Shown: positions 28,126 through 37,946 of the stretch, one piece after another
Layout: every line of letters starts with the position of its first letter
How positions within the stretch are numbered: position 1 is the stretch's first letter
Source of the DNA: Ignavibacteria bacterium
GTDB lineage: Bacteria; Bacteroidota; Ignavibacteria; UBA10030; SZUA-254
Length of the DNA stretch: 64,000 nucleotides
Reading direction: 5' to 3'
Assembly: GCA_016178595.1 (NCBI GenBank)
Contig: JACOSY010000013.1
Location: forward strand, 124,001 to 188,000
Translations under genes and position numbers: made by a program
The notes under the pieces: model-generated
The model's database searches: none
What the model saw: the letters and a program-made list of their open reading frames with translations, nothing else
What the model was told of the DNA's origin: nothing

Positions 28126-29526
28126 ATGCTCACTCCCCACGACGACGTTATTGCTGCAATCGCCACACCAATCGGTGAAGGTGGCATCTCAGTAGTTCGC
28201 GTAAGCGGAACGGGTGCAATGTCGCTGGTCGATAAGAATTTTAGGGGTAGACGGGTACTTGCATCGGCTGCAACTCACACGGCGCACTTCGGATCGTTCG
28301 TCGATTCCAAAGAGAATGTAGTTGACGAAGTTGTTGTGACGGTTTTCCGCGAACCGCATTCTTATACGGGTAAAGATACTGTCGAAGTAAGCTGTCACGG
28401 GGGCATATTCGTAACGAGTAAAATTCTTGAATCACTCCTCTGCTCAGGAGCGCGGAATGCAAGACCTGGCGAATTTACACAAAGAGCATTCCTTAATGGA
28501 CGAATAGATCTAGCTCAGGCCGAAGCCGTTGCAGATATTATCCGTTCGAAGTCAGAAGCTGCACATCGCGTTTCTGTCGCTCAATTGCAGGGTACCATAT
28601 CGGCTAAGGTGAAAGAAATGCGATTACGCTTATTGGATCTATGTGGTCTTCTTGAATTAGAACTAGATTTTTCAGAAGAAGGTATTGAGTTACTTGACAG
28701 ACAGAGGCTTGTTTGTGAAATGAAGGTGGCCATTTCCAGCATGGAAATGCTGATTGAAAGCTACACTAGTGGGAAAATTGCACGCGAGGGGATAAAAGCT
28801 ACATTGGCAGGAAAACCAAACGTAGGTAAGTCTAGTATTCTTAATTGTTTATTAAACAAAGAAAGAGCGATAGTTACTTCAATTCCAGGAACGACAAGAG
28901 ATACAATCGAAGAGAGTGTGAGCCTTAACGGTATATTGTTACGAATTACAGATACTGCAGGTCTGCGCGAATCTTCAGATTTCGTAGAAATTGAAGGTAT
29001 CAGTAGGAGCGAATCTGAGATTCGCGAATCTGACCTATTGCTTTTCGTGGTTGATTGCAGTTCCGGAGTCAATTATGAAGACTTGTTCGCATATCAGAGA
29101 GTGAAAAATCTCGTCGGCGATAAAAATAGAATTCTTCTGATATTCAATAAAATAGATGCCGCCTCTCACAACACTTGTGAAGTACCCGATATGTTTGCTG
29201 ATATAGAAACTTGTAGTATCTCTGCGAAGGCTTGCATCGGCCTGGATCAACTTAGATCACGGATGTTATCCAAAGTAATGAAGAACAAAACTTCTCTCAC
29301 AGATGATGGTAGCATTGTAATCACAAATGCTCGCCAAAGAGAAGCAATAGTAAAGGCAAGGGAACATCTTGAAATAGCTTTGCATGATCTGGAGAATAAA
29401 CTAAGTGCCGAATATATTGCCATGAGCATTCGCTTGGCAATGGATTGTCTTGGAGATGTAATTGGATTGGTTACATCAGAAGATGTGCTGGATAACATCT
29501 TTTCTAGATTCTGCGTTGGCAAATAG
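28126..29526 (+). CDS. mnmE: tRNA modification GTPase MnmE
   Basis: 466 aa. With MnmG it forms the cmnm5/nm5 modification at U34 of certain tRNAs. The N-terminal formyl-THF-binding domain (GEGGISVVRVSG) is followed by a helical domain split around an inserted G domain. The G domain has G1 AGKPNVGKSSILN, G2 TTRD, G3 DTAGLRES and G4 NKID. The obligatory C-terminal motif is FCVGK (usual C-[IV/L]-G-K), supplying the catalytic Cys. Its stop codon overlaps the first bases of a parS palindrome. Confidence 0.96.
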   Translation: MLTPHDDVIAAIATPIGEGGISVVRVSGTGAMSLVDKNFRGRRVLASAATHTAHFGSFVDSKENVVDEVVVTVFREPHSYTGKDTVEVSCHGGIFVTSKILESLLCSGARNARPGEFTQRAFLNGRIDLAQAEAVADIIRSKSEAAHRVSVAQLQGTISAKVKEMRLRLLDLCGLLELELDFSEEGIELLDRQRLVCEMKVAISSMEMLIESYTSGKIAREGIKATLAGKPNVGKSSILNCLLNKERAIVTSIPGTTRDTIEESVSLNGILLRITDTAGLRESSDFVEIEGISRSESEIRESDLLLFVVDCSSGVNYEDLFAYQRVKNLVGDKNRILLIFNKIDAASHNTCEVPDMFADIETCSISAKACIGLDQLRSRMLSKVMKNKTSLTDDGSIVITNARQREAIVKAREHLEIALHDLENKLSAEYIAMSIRLAMDCLGDVIGLVTSEDVLDNIFSRFCVGK

Positions 29527-29540
29527 TTTCACGTGAAACA
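29525..29540. promoter_or_regulatory. parS centromere site
   Basis: AGTTTCACGTGAAACA matches the universal bacterial parS palindrome TGTTTCACGTGAAACA at 15 of 16 positions, with a perfect 14-bp core. ParB binds such sites near the origin and spreads to organise segregation. It lies between mnmE and mnmG, about 4.2 kb from the candidate oriC. Confidence 0.88.
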
Positions 29541-29544
29541 AACA

Positions 29545-31461
29545 ATGAGTAATTATCCCAAGTACTATGATGTTGTGGTGGTTGGTGGCGGGCATGCGGG
29601 AGTAGAAGCATCGCTTGGCGCGGCACGGATGGGTTGTAAGACTGCACTAATCACGACCTCGCAGGAGTCCATTGGCAGGATGTCCTGCAACCCGGCGATA
29701 GGAGGTATAGCAAAAGGGCACTTGGTAAGAGAAATTGATGCTTTGGGAGGAGAAATGGGCAAGATAGCTGATGCGACTGGAATACATTTCCGCCTGTTAA
29801 ATAAATCAAAAGGCCCTGCGGTATGGTCGCCACGTTCCCAAAATGATCGAAATTGGTATGCTAAAGAAGCACAACAAAGAATCGGCAGCATACCAGATAT
29901 TGAGGTGTGTCAAGATTCTGTGATAGATATTTTGACAGTTCAAAATCGGAACATGAAAGTCCACTCGCTTTATGGAATAATAACCGCTTCTGGCCTACAA
30001 ATTCGCTGCAAGACTCTCGTTTTATGTGCTGGAACCTTTATGCGAGGTGTTCTACATACTGGCCTTGAAAATCATCCGGGTGGAAGACAGGATGAACATT
30101 CCGTAAGCGGTCTTACAGAGAGCTTGGGGAGAATTGGATTCGTGAGCGGACGTTTGAAGACAGGTACCCCTCCCAGAATAGACCTGCGTAGCATTGATCT
30201 AACAAAATTGGAAGAGCAAATAAGCGATTACCCACCACTGCCATTCTCATTCCAGAGTAAAGGTATAACCAACAAGCTTGTTCCAATGTACTTAACGTAT
30301 ACAACAGAGGAGACACATACAACCCTAGCGAAAGGCTTTGATCGCTCACCTATGTTTTCTGGGAGAATCAAAGGCACTGGGCCCCGGTATTGCCCATCAA
30401 TAGAAGATAAGATAGTGAGGTTTTCTGACAAGGCAAGACACCAGATATTCCTTGAACCTGAGGGATATAATACACATATTGTGTATGTAAATGGCTTCTC
30501 AACTAGCCTTCCTGCTGAAATTCAGCTTAATGGACTTAGAAGTGTACCAGGTCTTGAAAGCGTTACGATGCTACGCCCAGGATATGCAGTCGAATACGAC
30601 TTCTTCCCGCCGCATCAGTTGAAGCCAACTTTTGAAACAAAGCTCGTCGACGGGCTTTTCTTTGCAGGCCAAATATGCGGAACCTCCGGATATGAAGAAG
30701 CCGCAACACAAGGCATAATGGCTGGAATTAATGCCGCATTAAAGGTGAAGGGCGGTGATCCTTTTATCCTGAAACGTTCAGAGGCATACGTCGCGGTGCT
30801 CATGGACGACCTTATAAGCAAAAGCACAGATGAGCCGTATCGGATGTTCACATCTCGTGCAGAGTATCGCCTTTTACTGAGGCAAGATAATGCAGACAGA
30901 AGACTCATGCCTCATGGATACCGCATGGGACTAATTTCACCTACCATCTATGATCGTTTAAAACTTAAAGAGCGCCTTATCAAACAAGGGTTGGAATTCA
31001 TCAAAGACCAGTTGTTGACACCATCGGGAATAAATTCCTACCTAGAATCAAAAAGCACATCTACAATTATGCAACCGGAGAAATTCACACAAATTCTTCG
31101 CCGACCGGGTGTGAAGCTCCACGAGCTTATAGAACTCGAGGTATTACGAGCAGCAAATTTCATTCACCATTTTCTAAGTTGTTCCGATAAGAGACTGAGA
31201 GCCGAAGTGATCGAGCAGATAGAAATAGAAGTAAAGTATGGCGGGTATATCGAGAGACAAGAAGAGCAAATTGAAAAGTTTGAAAGATTTGAGAGTCTTG
31301 CCATTCCGGTAGATTACAACTTTGATCGAATCAAGGCACTATCAACTGAAGGCAAAGAAAAGCTAAATAAGTTTAGACCAGCGTCTATCGGACAAGCATC
31401 ACGGATTAATGGCGTTACTCCTGCCGATATATCAGTGTTGATGGTCCACCTGAAACGGTAA
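29545..31461 (+). CDS. mnmG: tRNA uridine 5-carboxymethylaminomethyl modification enzyme MnmG
   Basis: About 638 aa from the ATG at 29545 ([19 protein letters not shown]). An earlier GTG at 29533 lies inside the parS site and is less likely. The FAD-binding [10 protein letters not shown], the [15 protein letters not shown] motif with the conserved Cys, and [12 protein letters not shown] are present, along with the C-terminal helical domain that contacts MnmE. It works with MnmE in tRNA wobble-uridine modification. The mnmE-mnmG-rsmG order is conserved near the origin. Confidence 0.96.
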   Translation: MSNYPKYYDVVVVGGGHAGVEASLGAARMGCKTALITTSQESIGRMSCNPAIGGIAKGHLVREIDALGGEMGKIADATGIHFRLLNKSKGPAVWSPRSQNDRNWYAKEAQQRIGSIPDIEVCQDSVIDILTVQNRNMKVHSLYGIITASGLQIRCKTLVLCAGTFMRGVLHTGLENHPGGRQDEHSVSGLTESLGRIGFVSGRLKTGTPPRIDLRSIDLTKLEEQISDYPPLPFSFQSKGITNKLVPMYLTYTTEETHTTLAKGFDRSPMFSGRIKGTGPRYCPSIEDKIVRFSDKARHQIFLEPEGYNTHIVYVNGFSTSLPAEIQLNGLRSVPGLESVTMLRPGYAVEYDFFPPHQLKPTFETKLVDGLFFAGQICGTSGYEEAATQGIMAGINAALKVKGGDPFILKRSEAYVAVLMDDLISKSTDEPYRMFTSRAEYRLLLRQDNADRRLMPHGYRMGLISPTIYDRLKLKERLIKQGLEFIKDQLLTPSGINSYLESKSTSTIMQPEKFTQILRRPGVKLHELIELEVLRAANFIHHFLSCSDKRLRAEVIEQIEIEVKYGGYIERQEEQIEKFERFESLAIPVDYNFDRIKALSTEGKEKLNKFRPASIGQASRINGVTPADISVLMVHLKR

Positions 31462-31462
31462 G

Positions 31463-31478
31463 CGTTCCACGTGGAATT
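31463..31478. promoter_or_regulatory. Second parS-like site
   Basis: CGTTCCACGTGGAATT carries the CACGTG-centred palindrome of the parS variant TGTTCCACGTGGAACA known from pseudomonads, with three differences at the ends. It lies just after mnmG, about 1.9 kb from the first site. Confidence 0.6.
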
Positions 31479-31510
31479 AGCGCAATTAAAAGCTTTATAA
31501 TCATATATTT

Positions 31511-32254
31511 ATGAGATCAGCATCACCCAACTATATAGATGAGACTTTATGGTTTAGGAATATCTGTCGGATGAACAACTTCTCGGTTTCTGACGCACAG
31601 CTTGACCTCATCAAAGAGTATGTCAGCCACCTGATAGACTGGAATGCAAAACTTAATCTCATCTCACGCAAAGACGAACATAACATTTGGAGTCGCCATA
31701 TCCTTGGCTCGGTGGGCTTTCTTTTCAAATACCGGTTTGCGCAGAACGCATTAGTGGCAGATGTAGGAACGGGCGGAGGCCTTCCCGGCATTCCCATAGC
31801 AATTCTCTGTGCAGATCTTAACCTCGTGCTGATTGATTCCATCCATAAAAAGGTCCGCGCAGTATCAGATATTCTCCAGAAGCTTCAACTTAGAAATGCC
31901 CGAGCCGTAACGGGGCGCGCAGAGCAACTTGCAATACAGAAGGATTTTACACACACATTCGACTACGTGATAGCCCGCGCGGTAGCACCAGTAAAAGATA
32001 TCCTCGGATGGACGAAGCACTTCCTTAATTGCCATGACCAAAAGACAATAGCACACACAGGGATTGATGAACAGCCGAGCATTATTCCTTGTGCATCCGT
32101 GGTCATGTTGAAAGGCGGAGATCTCGTTCAGGAGATTGAAGAGGTGAAGGTGAAAAGCAAGCCTCGAGCTGTAACAATCCATTCGATTATTGTTAACGGG
32201 CTTGAATCAACAGCGGATCTATCCGATAAAAAGCTTATCATTGTTCAGCCGTGA
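31511..32254 (+). CDS. rsmG: 16S rRNA (guanine-527-N7)-methyltransferase
   Basis: 247 aa. RsmG adds the m7G527 modification in 16S rRNA using S-adenosylmethionine. Motif I is ADVGTGGGLPGIPIAI near residue 84; VLIDSIHKKVRAV and ARAVTGRAEQL follow, and YVIARAVAPVKDIL is the family's substrate-side motif. An N-terminal helical region (NWNAKLNLIS-like, DWNAKLNLISRKDE) is typical. Usually parA and parB come next, but here murQ follows 10 bp later. Confidence 0.94.
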   Translation: MRSASPNYIDETLWFRNICRMNNFSVSDAQLDLIKEYVSHLIDWNAKLNLISRKDEHNIWSRHILGSVGFLFKYRFAQNALVADVGTGGGLPGIPIAILCADLNLVLIDSIHKKVRAVSDILQKLQLRNARAVTGRAEQLAIQKDFTHTFDYVIARAVAPVKDILGWTKHFLNCHDQKTIAHTGIDEQPSIIPCASVVMLKGGDLVQEIEEVKVKSKPRAVTIHSIIVNGLESTADLSDKKLIIVQP

Positions 32255-32263
32255 TTATATTTT

Positions 32264-33220
32264 ATGCATGACAACCAAGCTCTTTTCGATCAATTGAAGA
32301 ATCTTACCACTGAGCAGCGAAATATTCGCAGCTCGAGCATAGATTCTTTGAGTGTGACTGCAATCTTGAAGATCATAAGTCGTGAAGATCGCATTGTTCC
32401 GATTGCGGTTGGATGGGAAATTTCCTCCATCGCGAAAGCAGTAGAACTCATTGTTGCCTCATTCAGAAATGGTGGAAGGTTACTTTACGTCGGTGCAGGA
32501 ACAAGTGGTCGGCTTGGTATACTTGACGCAGCTGAATGCCCTCCCACGTATGGAACCGACCCTAAAATGATTCAAGGAATCATTGCCGGCGGAAAGAAGG
32601 CTGTATTTCGCACACAGGAAGGAGCGGAGGACAAAGCAGGCGATGGCGCCCGACAGATACGAGCGAAGCACGTGTCAAGCAGGGATGTCGTTTGTGGGAT
32701 TGCAGCGAGCTTGCGCACACCCTTTGTCGCCGCGGCAATTCGGGAAGCAAAGAGACGGGGCGCGAAGACACTCTACGTCACGACGAATCCACGCGATGTT
32801 CTCCGAAGAACTTCATTCGCTGATTTGCGCAAAAGCATTGATGTTGCAATTTGCATCGATGTCCGACCAGAAGTCATTATGGGATCAACACGCATGAAAG
32901 CTGGCACTGCTCAAAAACTCGTGTTAAACATGCTCACGACCGCATCTATGATCCGGCTGGGCAAAGTCTATGAAAATATGATGATCGATCTCAAAATGAC
33001 AAGCCGAAAACTCGAAGAACGTGCTAAACGAATCCTGATGATTGCAACAGGAGCTGACTACGATACCGCAGCTAGCACGCTTCGTGCCGCTCGCGGTCAC
33101 GTGAAAACGGCAATTGTGATGATCAAAACAAATGTTTCAGCAGAAAAAGCACAGGCACGACTTGAGCGTGCGCAAGGATTTGTCAGGCTTGCAATCGCCA
33201 ATAAGAAGAGATCTCGATGA
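32264..33220 (+). CDS. murQ: N-acetylmuramic acid 6-phosphate etherase
   Basis: 318 aa. MurQ cleaves the D-lactyl ether of MurNAc-6-phosphate in cell-wall recycling. The SIS domain shows GGRLLYVGAGTSGRLGILDA, the hallmark of the family, followed by DAAECPPTYGT and EVIMGSTRMKAGTAQK. N-terminal TEQRN is also typical. The first of the two catalytic Glu residues (in DAAECPPT) is present. It overlaps the DUF2461 gene by 4 bp. Other recycling genes (anmK, nagA) are absent from the window. Confidence 0.93.
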   Translation: MHDNQALFDQLKNLTTEQRNIRSSSIDSLSVTAILKIISREDRIVPIAVGWEISSIAKAVELIVASFRNGGRLLYVGAGTSGRLGILDAAECPPTYGTDPKMIQGIIAGGKKAVFRTQEGAEDKAGDGARQIRAKHVSSRDVVCGIAASLRTPFVAAAIREAKRRGAKTLYVTTNPRDVLRRTSFADLRKSIDVAICIDVRPEVIMGSTRMKAGTAQKLVLNMLTTASMIRLGKVYENMMIDLKMTSRKLEERAKRILMIATGADYDTAASTLRAARGHVKTAIVMIKTNVSAEKAQARLERAQGFVRLAIANKKRSR

Positions 33221-33924
33221 GACCGGAATTGGTGCTTGATGCAGACATCTACCCACCCTTCAATGGTTTTTCAAAGGAGGGACTACAATTTCTTCGCCGA
33301 CTGAAACGCAACAATAACAGAGACTGGTTTGCGAAACACAAGTCTGAATACGAGAATTTCGTCAAGTTGCCGATGCAGTGCTTCAGCGCTACACTCAAAG
33401 CACCGATGGCGAAACTTGCTCCTGAGATCGACGTCAATCCTAAGCGTGGGATATTCCGCATTTATCGCGACACACGATTCAGCAAGGACAAGACTCCCTA
33501 CAAGACACATGTTGCGGCTGTTTTTCATCTGAGAGGTCACTGGGAAGCGAGTGCCGGTTACTACGTTCACATTGAACCGGGCAACGTCTACGTTGGTGGG
33601 GGCATCTACATGCCCGATGGACACCAACTGAAAAAGCTCCGGAGCGCAATAGCAGAACGCTCAGACGAATTCCTCTCGATTGTGGAGAGGAAATCATTCG
33701 AGAAACTTTTCCGCGGTCTTGAAGGAGAAAAACTCCAGCGCGCACCGCTCGGATACCCAGCCGATCATCCAATGGTCGAGTGGCTGAAGCACAAGTCGTT
33801 CTACACGGGAGTTACATGGGAAGAAAAGACCTGCCATTCCCCGAAGTTTGTCGATCGAGTCGTCCGCATTTACTCGGACCTCCTTCCACTCATACGCTTC
33901 TTGAACAGTGCGCTTGGGAAGTAG
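33217..33924 (+). CDS. DUF2461 family protein
   Basis: 235 aa with the family core: FSKEGLQFLRRLKRNNNRDW at the start, IYRDTRFSKDKTPYKTH in the middle and GYYVHIEPGNVYVGGGIYMP after it. These motifs define DUF2461 (TIGR02453), a widespread cytoplasmic family of unknown function. The start overlaps the murQ stop (ATGA), so the two are co-translated. Confidence 0.9.
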   Translation: MRPELVLDADIYPPFNGFSKEGLQFLRRLKRNNNRDWFAKHKSEYENFVKLPMQCFSATLKAPMAKLAPEIDVNPKRGIFRIYRDTRFSKDKTPYKTHVAAVFHLRGHWEASAGYYVHIEPGNVYVGGGIYMPDGHQLKKLRSAIAERSDEFLSIVERKSFEKLFRGLEGEKLQRAPLGYPADHPMVEWLKHKSFYTGVTWEEKTCHSPKFVDRVVRIYSDLLPLIRFLNSALGK

Positions 33925-33994
33925 CGGCAAGGAGTGCAGTATCACACATCCAATTTTGGGAGTGGAATTCAGTTCATCGTCAAAGCTGGATTAA

Positions 33995-35170
33995 TCAGAG
34001 AACACGCGACACATGCTCTACGAGCCGACTCACGCCACGCCGAAAGATTTCCTCCTCAACAAGTAAGCTCACGACCAGCATTCCCTCCTCCAGATCGAAG
34101 AAGTAACCGGGGTAAACGTACACACCCGCCTCCTCAAGAAATTGTAACGCCCACTCTTCATCCGTATTCACTCTTGGAAGACGAACGATTCCGTACCACC
34201 CACCTTCACAATCGAGCAACGAACAGGAAGGAACATTGCGAACCGCCAGTTGCAGGACGCGCCAATTTTTCCTTATCCGCGCAAGAATATTTTCACTAAT
34301 ACCTTTACCTGTGCGAAGAAATTTGGGCAGCGCAAATTGAACGGGAGTATTCACCGATAGGAATGTATCACAAAGAATATCGAGTCTCTCGTTAGCTTCT
34401 CTTAGCAACCGCTGCTCACCACTGACGATCATCCACCCAAGTTTCATTTGTGGAAGCCCGGCCATTTTCGAAATACCGCTGAGCGTAAAAGTAAGCACAT
34501 CGGGTGAAGCCGCAGTCGTTACGATCCGGCCGGCATCTTCGCTAAAGCCATACTCTGAAAACACTTCATCCACAATGAGCGCGAGATTGTGGTCTCGTGC
34601 GATTGCTTTCGCCTCAGCGTATTCGCTCTTCTTGAGAAACATTCCTGTAGGATTATGAGGATGGATGAGCATGATCGCTCTTGTCGATTCAGTAATACCC
34701 TCTCGAATGGAATTCTTGTCGATGTGCCAGCCGTGATCGTAGGAGAGCCGGTAATGCTGGAGCGCGACGTCATTTATTTGTGCCAGGTACTCAAAGAGAG
34801 GATAGGATGGACGAGGGACAAGAACATGCTCACCCGAATTGCAGAGAAGTTTGAAGATGTAGGAGTACGCTTCGCTTGTGCTTGCTGTCAGGAAGATATT
34901 GGATGAATCGAGTTCGACATTCTTCGTTTGGTAATATTTCACAACCGCTTCGCGAGCGGAGAGAAGTCCGCGCGGGTCAGGACTGTAGCGAAGTACCGCC
35001 GGATCCGATAGTGCTGAGAGGATTTCTTTTTGTGGATATGCCAGGCTGCATTCTGTGGGATTGGAGATCGTAAGATCGAAGATCGGCTTTCCCTGCCGCT
35101 GCCGTTCCTCGAGCAGTTTTGCGAGGCGGTTGCGTTGGCGCGGCCAGGATGTGCGAGAGGAGAAGCTCAA
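33995..35170 (-). CDS. Class I/II PLP-dependent aminotransferase
   Basis: 391 aa, fold type I. The PLP lysine is in SGISKMAGLPQMKLGW. Other anchors are HPHNPTGMF (Asn of the PLP ring), IVDEVFSEYGF (Asp-Glu pairing with the pyridine) and YSPDPRGLLSAREAV near residue 70. The usual role is transamination of an amino acid, but the substrate (aspartate, alanine or aromatic) cannot be read from sequence. It converges on the DUF2461 gene with a 70-bp gap and no obvious partner genes. Confidence 0.82.
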   Translation of the reverse strand: MSFSSRTSWPRQRNRLAKLLEERQRQGKPIFDLTISNPTECSLAYPQKEILSALSDPAVLRYSPDPRGLLSAREAVVKYYQTKNVELDSSNIFLTASTSEAYSYIFKLLCNSGEHVLVPRPSYPLFEYLAQINDVALQHYRLSYDHGWHIDKNSIREGITESTRAIMLIHPHNPTGMFLKKSEYAEAKAIARDHNLALIVDEVFSEYGFSEDAGRIVTTAASPDVLTFTLSGISKMAGLPQMKLGWMIVSGEQRLLREANERLDILCDTFLSVNTPVQFALPKFLRTGKGISENILARIRKNWRVLQLAVRNVPSCSLLDCEGGWYGIVRLPRVNTDEEWALQFLEEAGVYVYPGYFFDLEEGMLVVSLLVEEEIFRRGVSRLVEHVSRVL

Positions 35171-35242
35171 GGCAAAAGGAAAAATTCAAAAAATATAAAA
35201 TAATGCCTCCGTTACAACAAGCATTTTTTTAATTTTGCATTT

Positions 35243-37096
35243 TTAATTGATCTCCACGGCGTCTGCCTTCTTCTTCGACATCCTCGTGCGCTCATTGTGG
35301 TCCAGGTACCGCTTGCGAAGGCGCAATGATTTCGGCGTGACTTCGATATACTCGTCGTCGCTGATCCACTCAATTGCCTGCTCGAGAGTGTGAAGCTTCG
35401 GCGGCTCAAGGCGGATCGCTTCATCGGCGCCGCTGGCGCGCATGTTGGTCAGCTGTTTTGTTTTGCAGACGTTGACGATGATGTCTTCCTCACGCGAATT
35501 CTCACCAACCACCATTCCCTTATACACTCTCGTTGTCGGCTCGATAAAAAATGTCATCCGCTCCTGCAGTTTCCACATCGCGTATGCCGTTGCCTGGCCG
35601 TCTTCGAGCTGAATGACCGCGCCTTTGTTCCGCGTCGACAGATCTCCCTTGTATGGCTCGTAACCGTGGAAATTATGGTGGAGTATGCCGGTTCCTTTTG
35701 TTTCCGTCATGAATTCCGAACGGAAGCCAAGGAGTCCGCGTGCAGGTACGATGAACTCCAGCCGCGTATTGCCCTGCGACTGGATCATGTTTTTCATAAT
35801 GCCTTTCCGCGCACCGAGGTTCTGGATGACCGTCCCGGAAAATTCATCCGGCACGTCGACGATAACGTGTTCCATCGGCTCGGAGAGCACATCGGCAATC
35901 CGCTTGTAGATGACTTCCGGCGCGGAGACCTGGAACTCGTATCCTTCACGGCGCATTGTCTCGATGAGAATGCCAAGGTGTAATTCACCACGCCCGCTTA
36001 CTTTGAAAACGTCGGGACTATCCGTCAGTTCAACGCGGAGACTCACATTCGAACGAAGCTCACGGGCAAGCCGCTCGCCCAGGTTGCGCGTCGTGACATA
36101 TTTTCCTTCTTGCCCGGCGAACGGGGAATTGTTCACGACAAAGTTCATCGAGAGCGTTGGCTCTTCAATAGTAACGAAGTGAAGCGGTCTTGGATCTGCC
36201 GCATCGGCGATCGTTTCGCCGATATCGACATCTTCCATTCCCGCAATTGCAATTATATCACCGGCCGAGGCTTCCTGAACTTCACGACGCTTCAAGCCTT
36301 CGAACGTATAAATTTTTGTCACGCGGGCATCTTCGACAACGCCATCCCGATGGATGATTTTCATCTGCGAACCCATGTGGATATTGCCGCGCTCAATCCG
36401 ACCGATTCCTAATCGACCGAGATAATCGTTGTAATCGATCGTCGTGACGAGCATCTGAAATGGCAGGATGGTATCTCCGGGCGGCCCCGGAACCTTGCCG
36501 ATGATCGCGCGGAAGAGCGGCTCGAGGTTCTTTCCTTCTTGTTCCAGCTCGTCCTTCGCAATTCCCTGTTTTGCGATGCAGTAAATTGTGGGGAAGTCGA
36601 GCTGCTGGTTGTTTGCGCCAAGGGAGAGGAAAAGCTCGAAGACTTCATCGAGCACCTCGTGCGGTCGCGCATCCTTTCGATCGATTTTATTGATGACAAC
36701 AATTGGCTGGAGATTCAATTCGAGAGACTTTTTCAAAACGAATTTCGTTCCGGGAAGCGGCCCTTCCGCTGCATCCACCAGAAGCAATACGCCATCGACC
36801 ATCTTGAGCGTCCGTTCAACTTCACCGGCGAAGTCGGAGTGACCAGGTGTATCGACGATGTTAATCTTGTATGTCTCATGGCTTGCCGCATCGGTATAGA
36901 ACACGGCAGTGTTCTTGGCGAGGATAGTAATACCGCGCTCGCGTTCAAGCTCGTTCGAGTCCATTACACGTTTGACCATCTCCTGATTCTCGCGGAAGGT
37001 GCCTGTCTGGCGAAGCATATAGTCGACCAGCGTCGTCTTGCCGTGATCAACGTGTGCGATGATGGCGATATTGCGTATGTCGTTTCGTCGTTGCAT
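35243..37096 (-). CDS. typA: Ribosome-associated GTPase TypA/BipA
   Basis: About 617 aa from the ATG at 37096 (MQRRNDIRNIAIIAHVDHGK); an extended start at 37150 reads through a repeat element and is unlikely. The translational GTPase domain has HVDHGKTTLVDYM, RGITILAKN, DTPGHSDF and NKIDR. The EF-G-like domains and the C-terminal BipA domain follow (GLLGFRSEFMTETKGTG), and the tail ends in a basic SKKKADAVEIN. TypA assists 50S assembly, mainly at low temperature and under stress. Confidence 0.95.
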   Translation of the reverse strand: MQRRNDIRNIAIIAHVDHGKTTLVDYMLRQTGTFRENQEMVKRVMDSNELERERGITILAKNTAVFYTDAASHETYKINIVDTPGHSDFAGEVERTLKMVDGVLLLVDAAEGPLPGTKFVLKKSLELNLQPIVVINKIDRKDARPHEVLDEVFELFLSLGANNQQLDFPTIYCIAKQGIAKDELEQEGKNLEPLFRAIIGKVPGPPGDTILPFQMLVTTIDYNDYLGRLGIGRIERGNIHMGSQMKIIHRDGVVEDARVTKIYTFEGLKRREVQEASAGDIIAIAGMEDVDIGETIADAADPRPLHFVTIEEPTLSMNFVVNNSPFAGQEGKYVTTRNLGERLARELRSNVSLRVELTDSPDVFKVSGRGELHLGILIETMRREGYEFQVSAPEVIYKRIADVLSEPMEHVIVDVPDEFSGTVIQNLGARKGIMKNMIQSQGNTRLEFIVPARGLLGFRSEFMTETKGTGILHHNFHGYEPYKGDLSTRNKGAVIQLEDGQATAYAMWKLQERMTFFIEPTTRVYKGMVVGENSREEDIIVNVCKTKQLTNMRASGADEAIRLEPPKLHTLEQAIEWISDDEYIEVTPKSLRLRKRYLDHNERTRMSKKKADAVEIN

Positions 37097-37116
37097 TGGT
37101 TCCACATCCTTCCGGT

Positions 37117-37219
37117 TGTCACCCTGAGCGAAGCGAGGGGTCTCTCTCAATCAACAAAGTGCCACTCGATGAAAAAGGAGATTCTTCTCCCGTCAAAGAG
37201 CGGCGGGATCAGAATGACA
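37117..37219. repeat. Inverted-repeat element with GTCAYYCTGA ends
   Basis: The ends tgtcaccctga (37117-37127) and tcagaatgaca (37209-37219) are inverted copies with two differences, enclosing 81 bp with no gene. The left end continues gcgaagcgagg, sharing ctgagcgaag with the palindrome at 7974-8084. It lies just upstream of typA and may affect its promoter. Confidence 0.6.
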
Positions 37220-37232
37220 ACGCTTCATGAGA

Positions 37233-37270
37233 ACAAAAACGCCTCAAGCTTCGAAATTCGCAAGAGGCGT
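37233..37270 (-). terminator. Intrinsic terminator after the bacilliredoxin gene
   Basis: On the minus strand gacgcctc...gaggcgt form a stem around an 18-base loop that can pair further, followed by gtttttg. It lies about 80 bp past the stop at 37352. Confidence 0.75.
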
Positions 37271-37351
37271 CTAACAATTATTACTCTAAGATACGAAACC
37301 TATCTCAGAGTTCCAAACCGATGACAATGGCAGCAACAAGACGTGGGCTAA

Positions 37352-37777
37352 TTAGTCTTGCGGCACGTTGTTGCAGTACTTGTCGAATGCGTCGGTGAGC
37401 ATTGCGGCAACTTCCTCGGGTCCGCGGATCTCGATATCGGATCGATGAATCATGTGAACGAGCTTGCCATCGCGCAAGAGCGCGAATGACGGCGATGACG
37501 GCGGCATGTTGGTAAAGTACGATCGTGCCTGCATCGTCGCTTCACGGTCGCCGCTGGCAAATACCGTTGCAATGACATTAGGTTTCACCGCATGTCTCAT
37601 TGCCAGTCCGAGTGCCGGGCGGGCAACGCCGCCGGCGCACCCGCAAACAGAGTTCACAAAGACGAGGGTGGTACCTTTATGTGTAAGCGTTGCGTCGACT
37701 TCTTCGGAGGTGTGCAACTCTTGCACACCGAGCTTTGTCACCTCATTCTTGATCTGCTGCATCAAAATGTCGTACAT
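37352..37777 (-). CDS. BrxA/BrxB (YphP/YqiW) family bacilliredoxin-like protein
   Basis: 141 aa. The active-site motif CGC is present (FVNSVCGCAGGVARPALG, near residue 46), as in BrxA/BrxB, which remove bacillithiol from oxidised proteins. Family positions PSSPSFALLRDGKLVHMIHR also match. The protein therefore suggests that this organism makes bacillithiol, which is known from Bacillota and some Bacteroidota/Deinococcota. No bsh genes are in the window. An alternative is a general low-potential disulfide reductase. Confidence 0.85.
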   Translation of the reverse strand: MYDILMQQIKNEVTKLGVQELHTSEEVDATLTHKGTTLVFVNSVCGCAGGVARPALGLAMRHAVKPNVIATVFASGDREATMQARSYFTNMPPSSPSFALLRDGKLVHMIHRSDIEIRGPEEVAAMLTDAFDKYCNNVPQD

Positions 37778-37946
37778 AGCTTTCGCTCCATATCGTGGAA
37801 GGACAAATTCAGTATGATCTAAGTAAATATACGAAAATTTTTGGGAAGAGAAAAGACGCTTCAGAATATACGGCGATGAACTACCGCAAGAGTTTTGTAT
37901 ATTTATGCCGATCAGGTCTTAATAATTCACAAGGAATAAGGAGAGA

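Noticed and set aside
33091-33106. A third parS site (ggtcacgtgaaaac) inside murQ
   Set aside because: Only half of the palindrome matches, and it is inside a conserved coding region.
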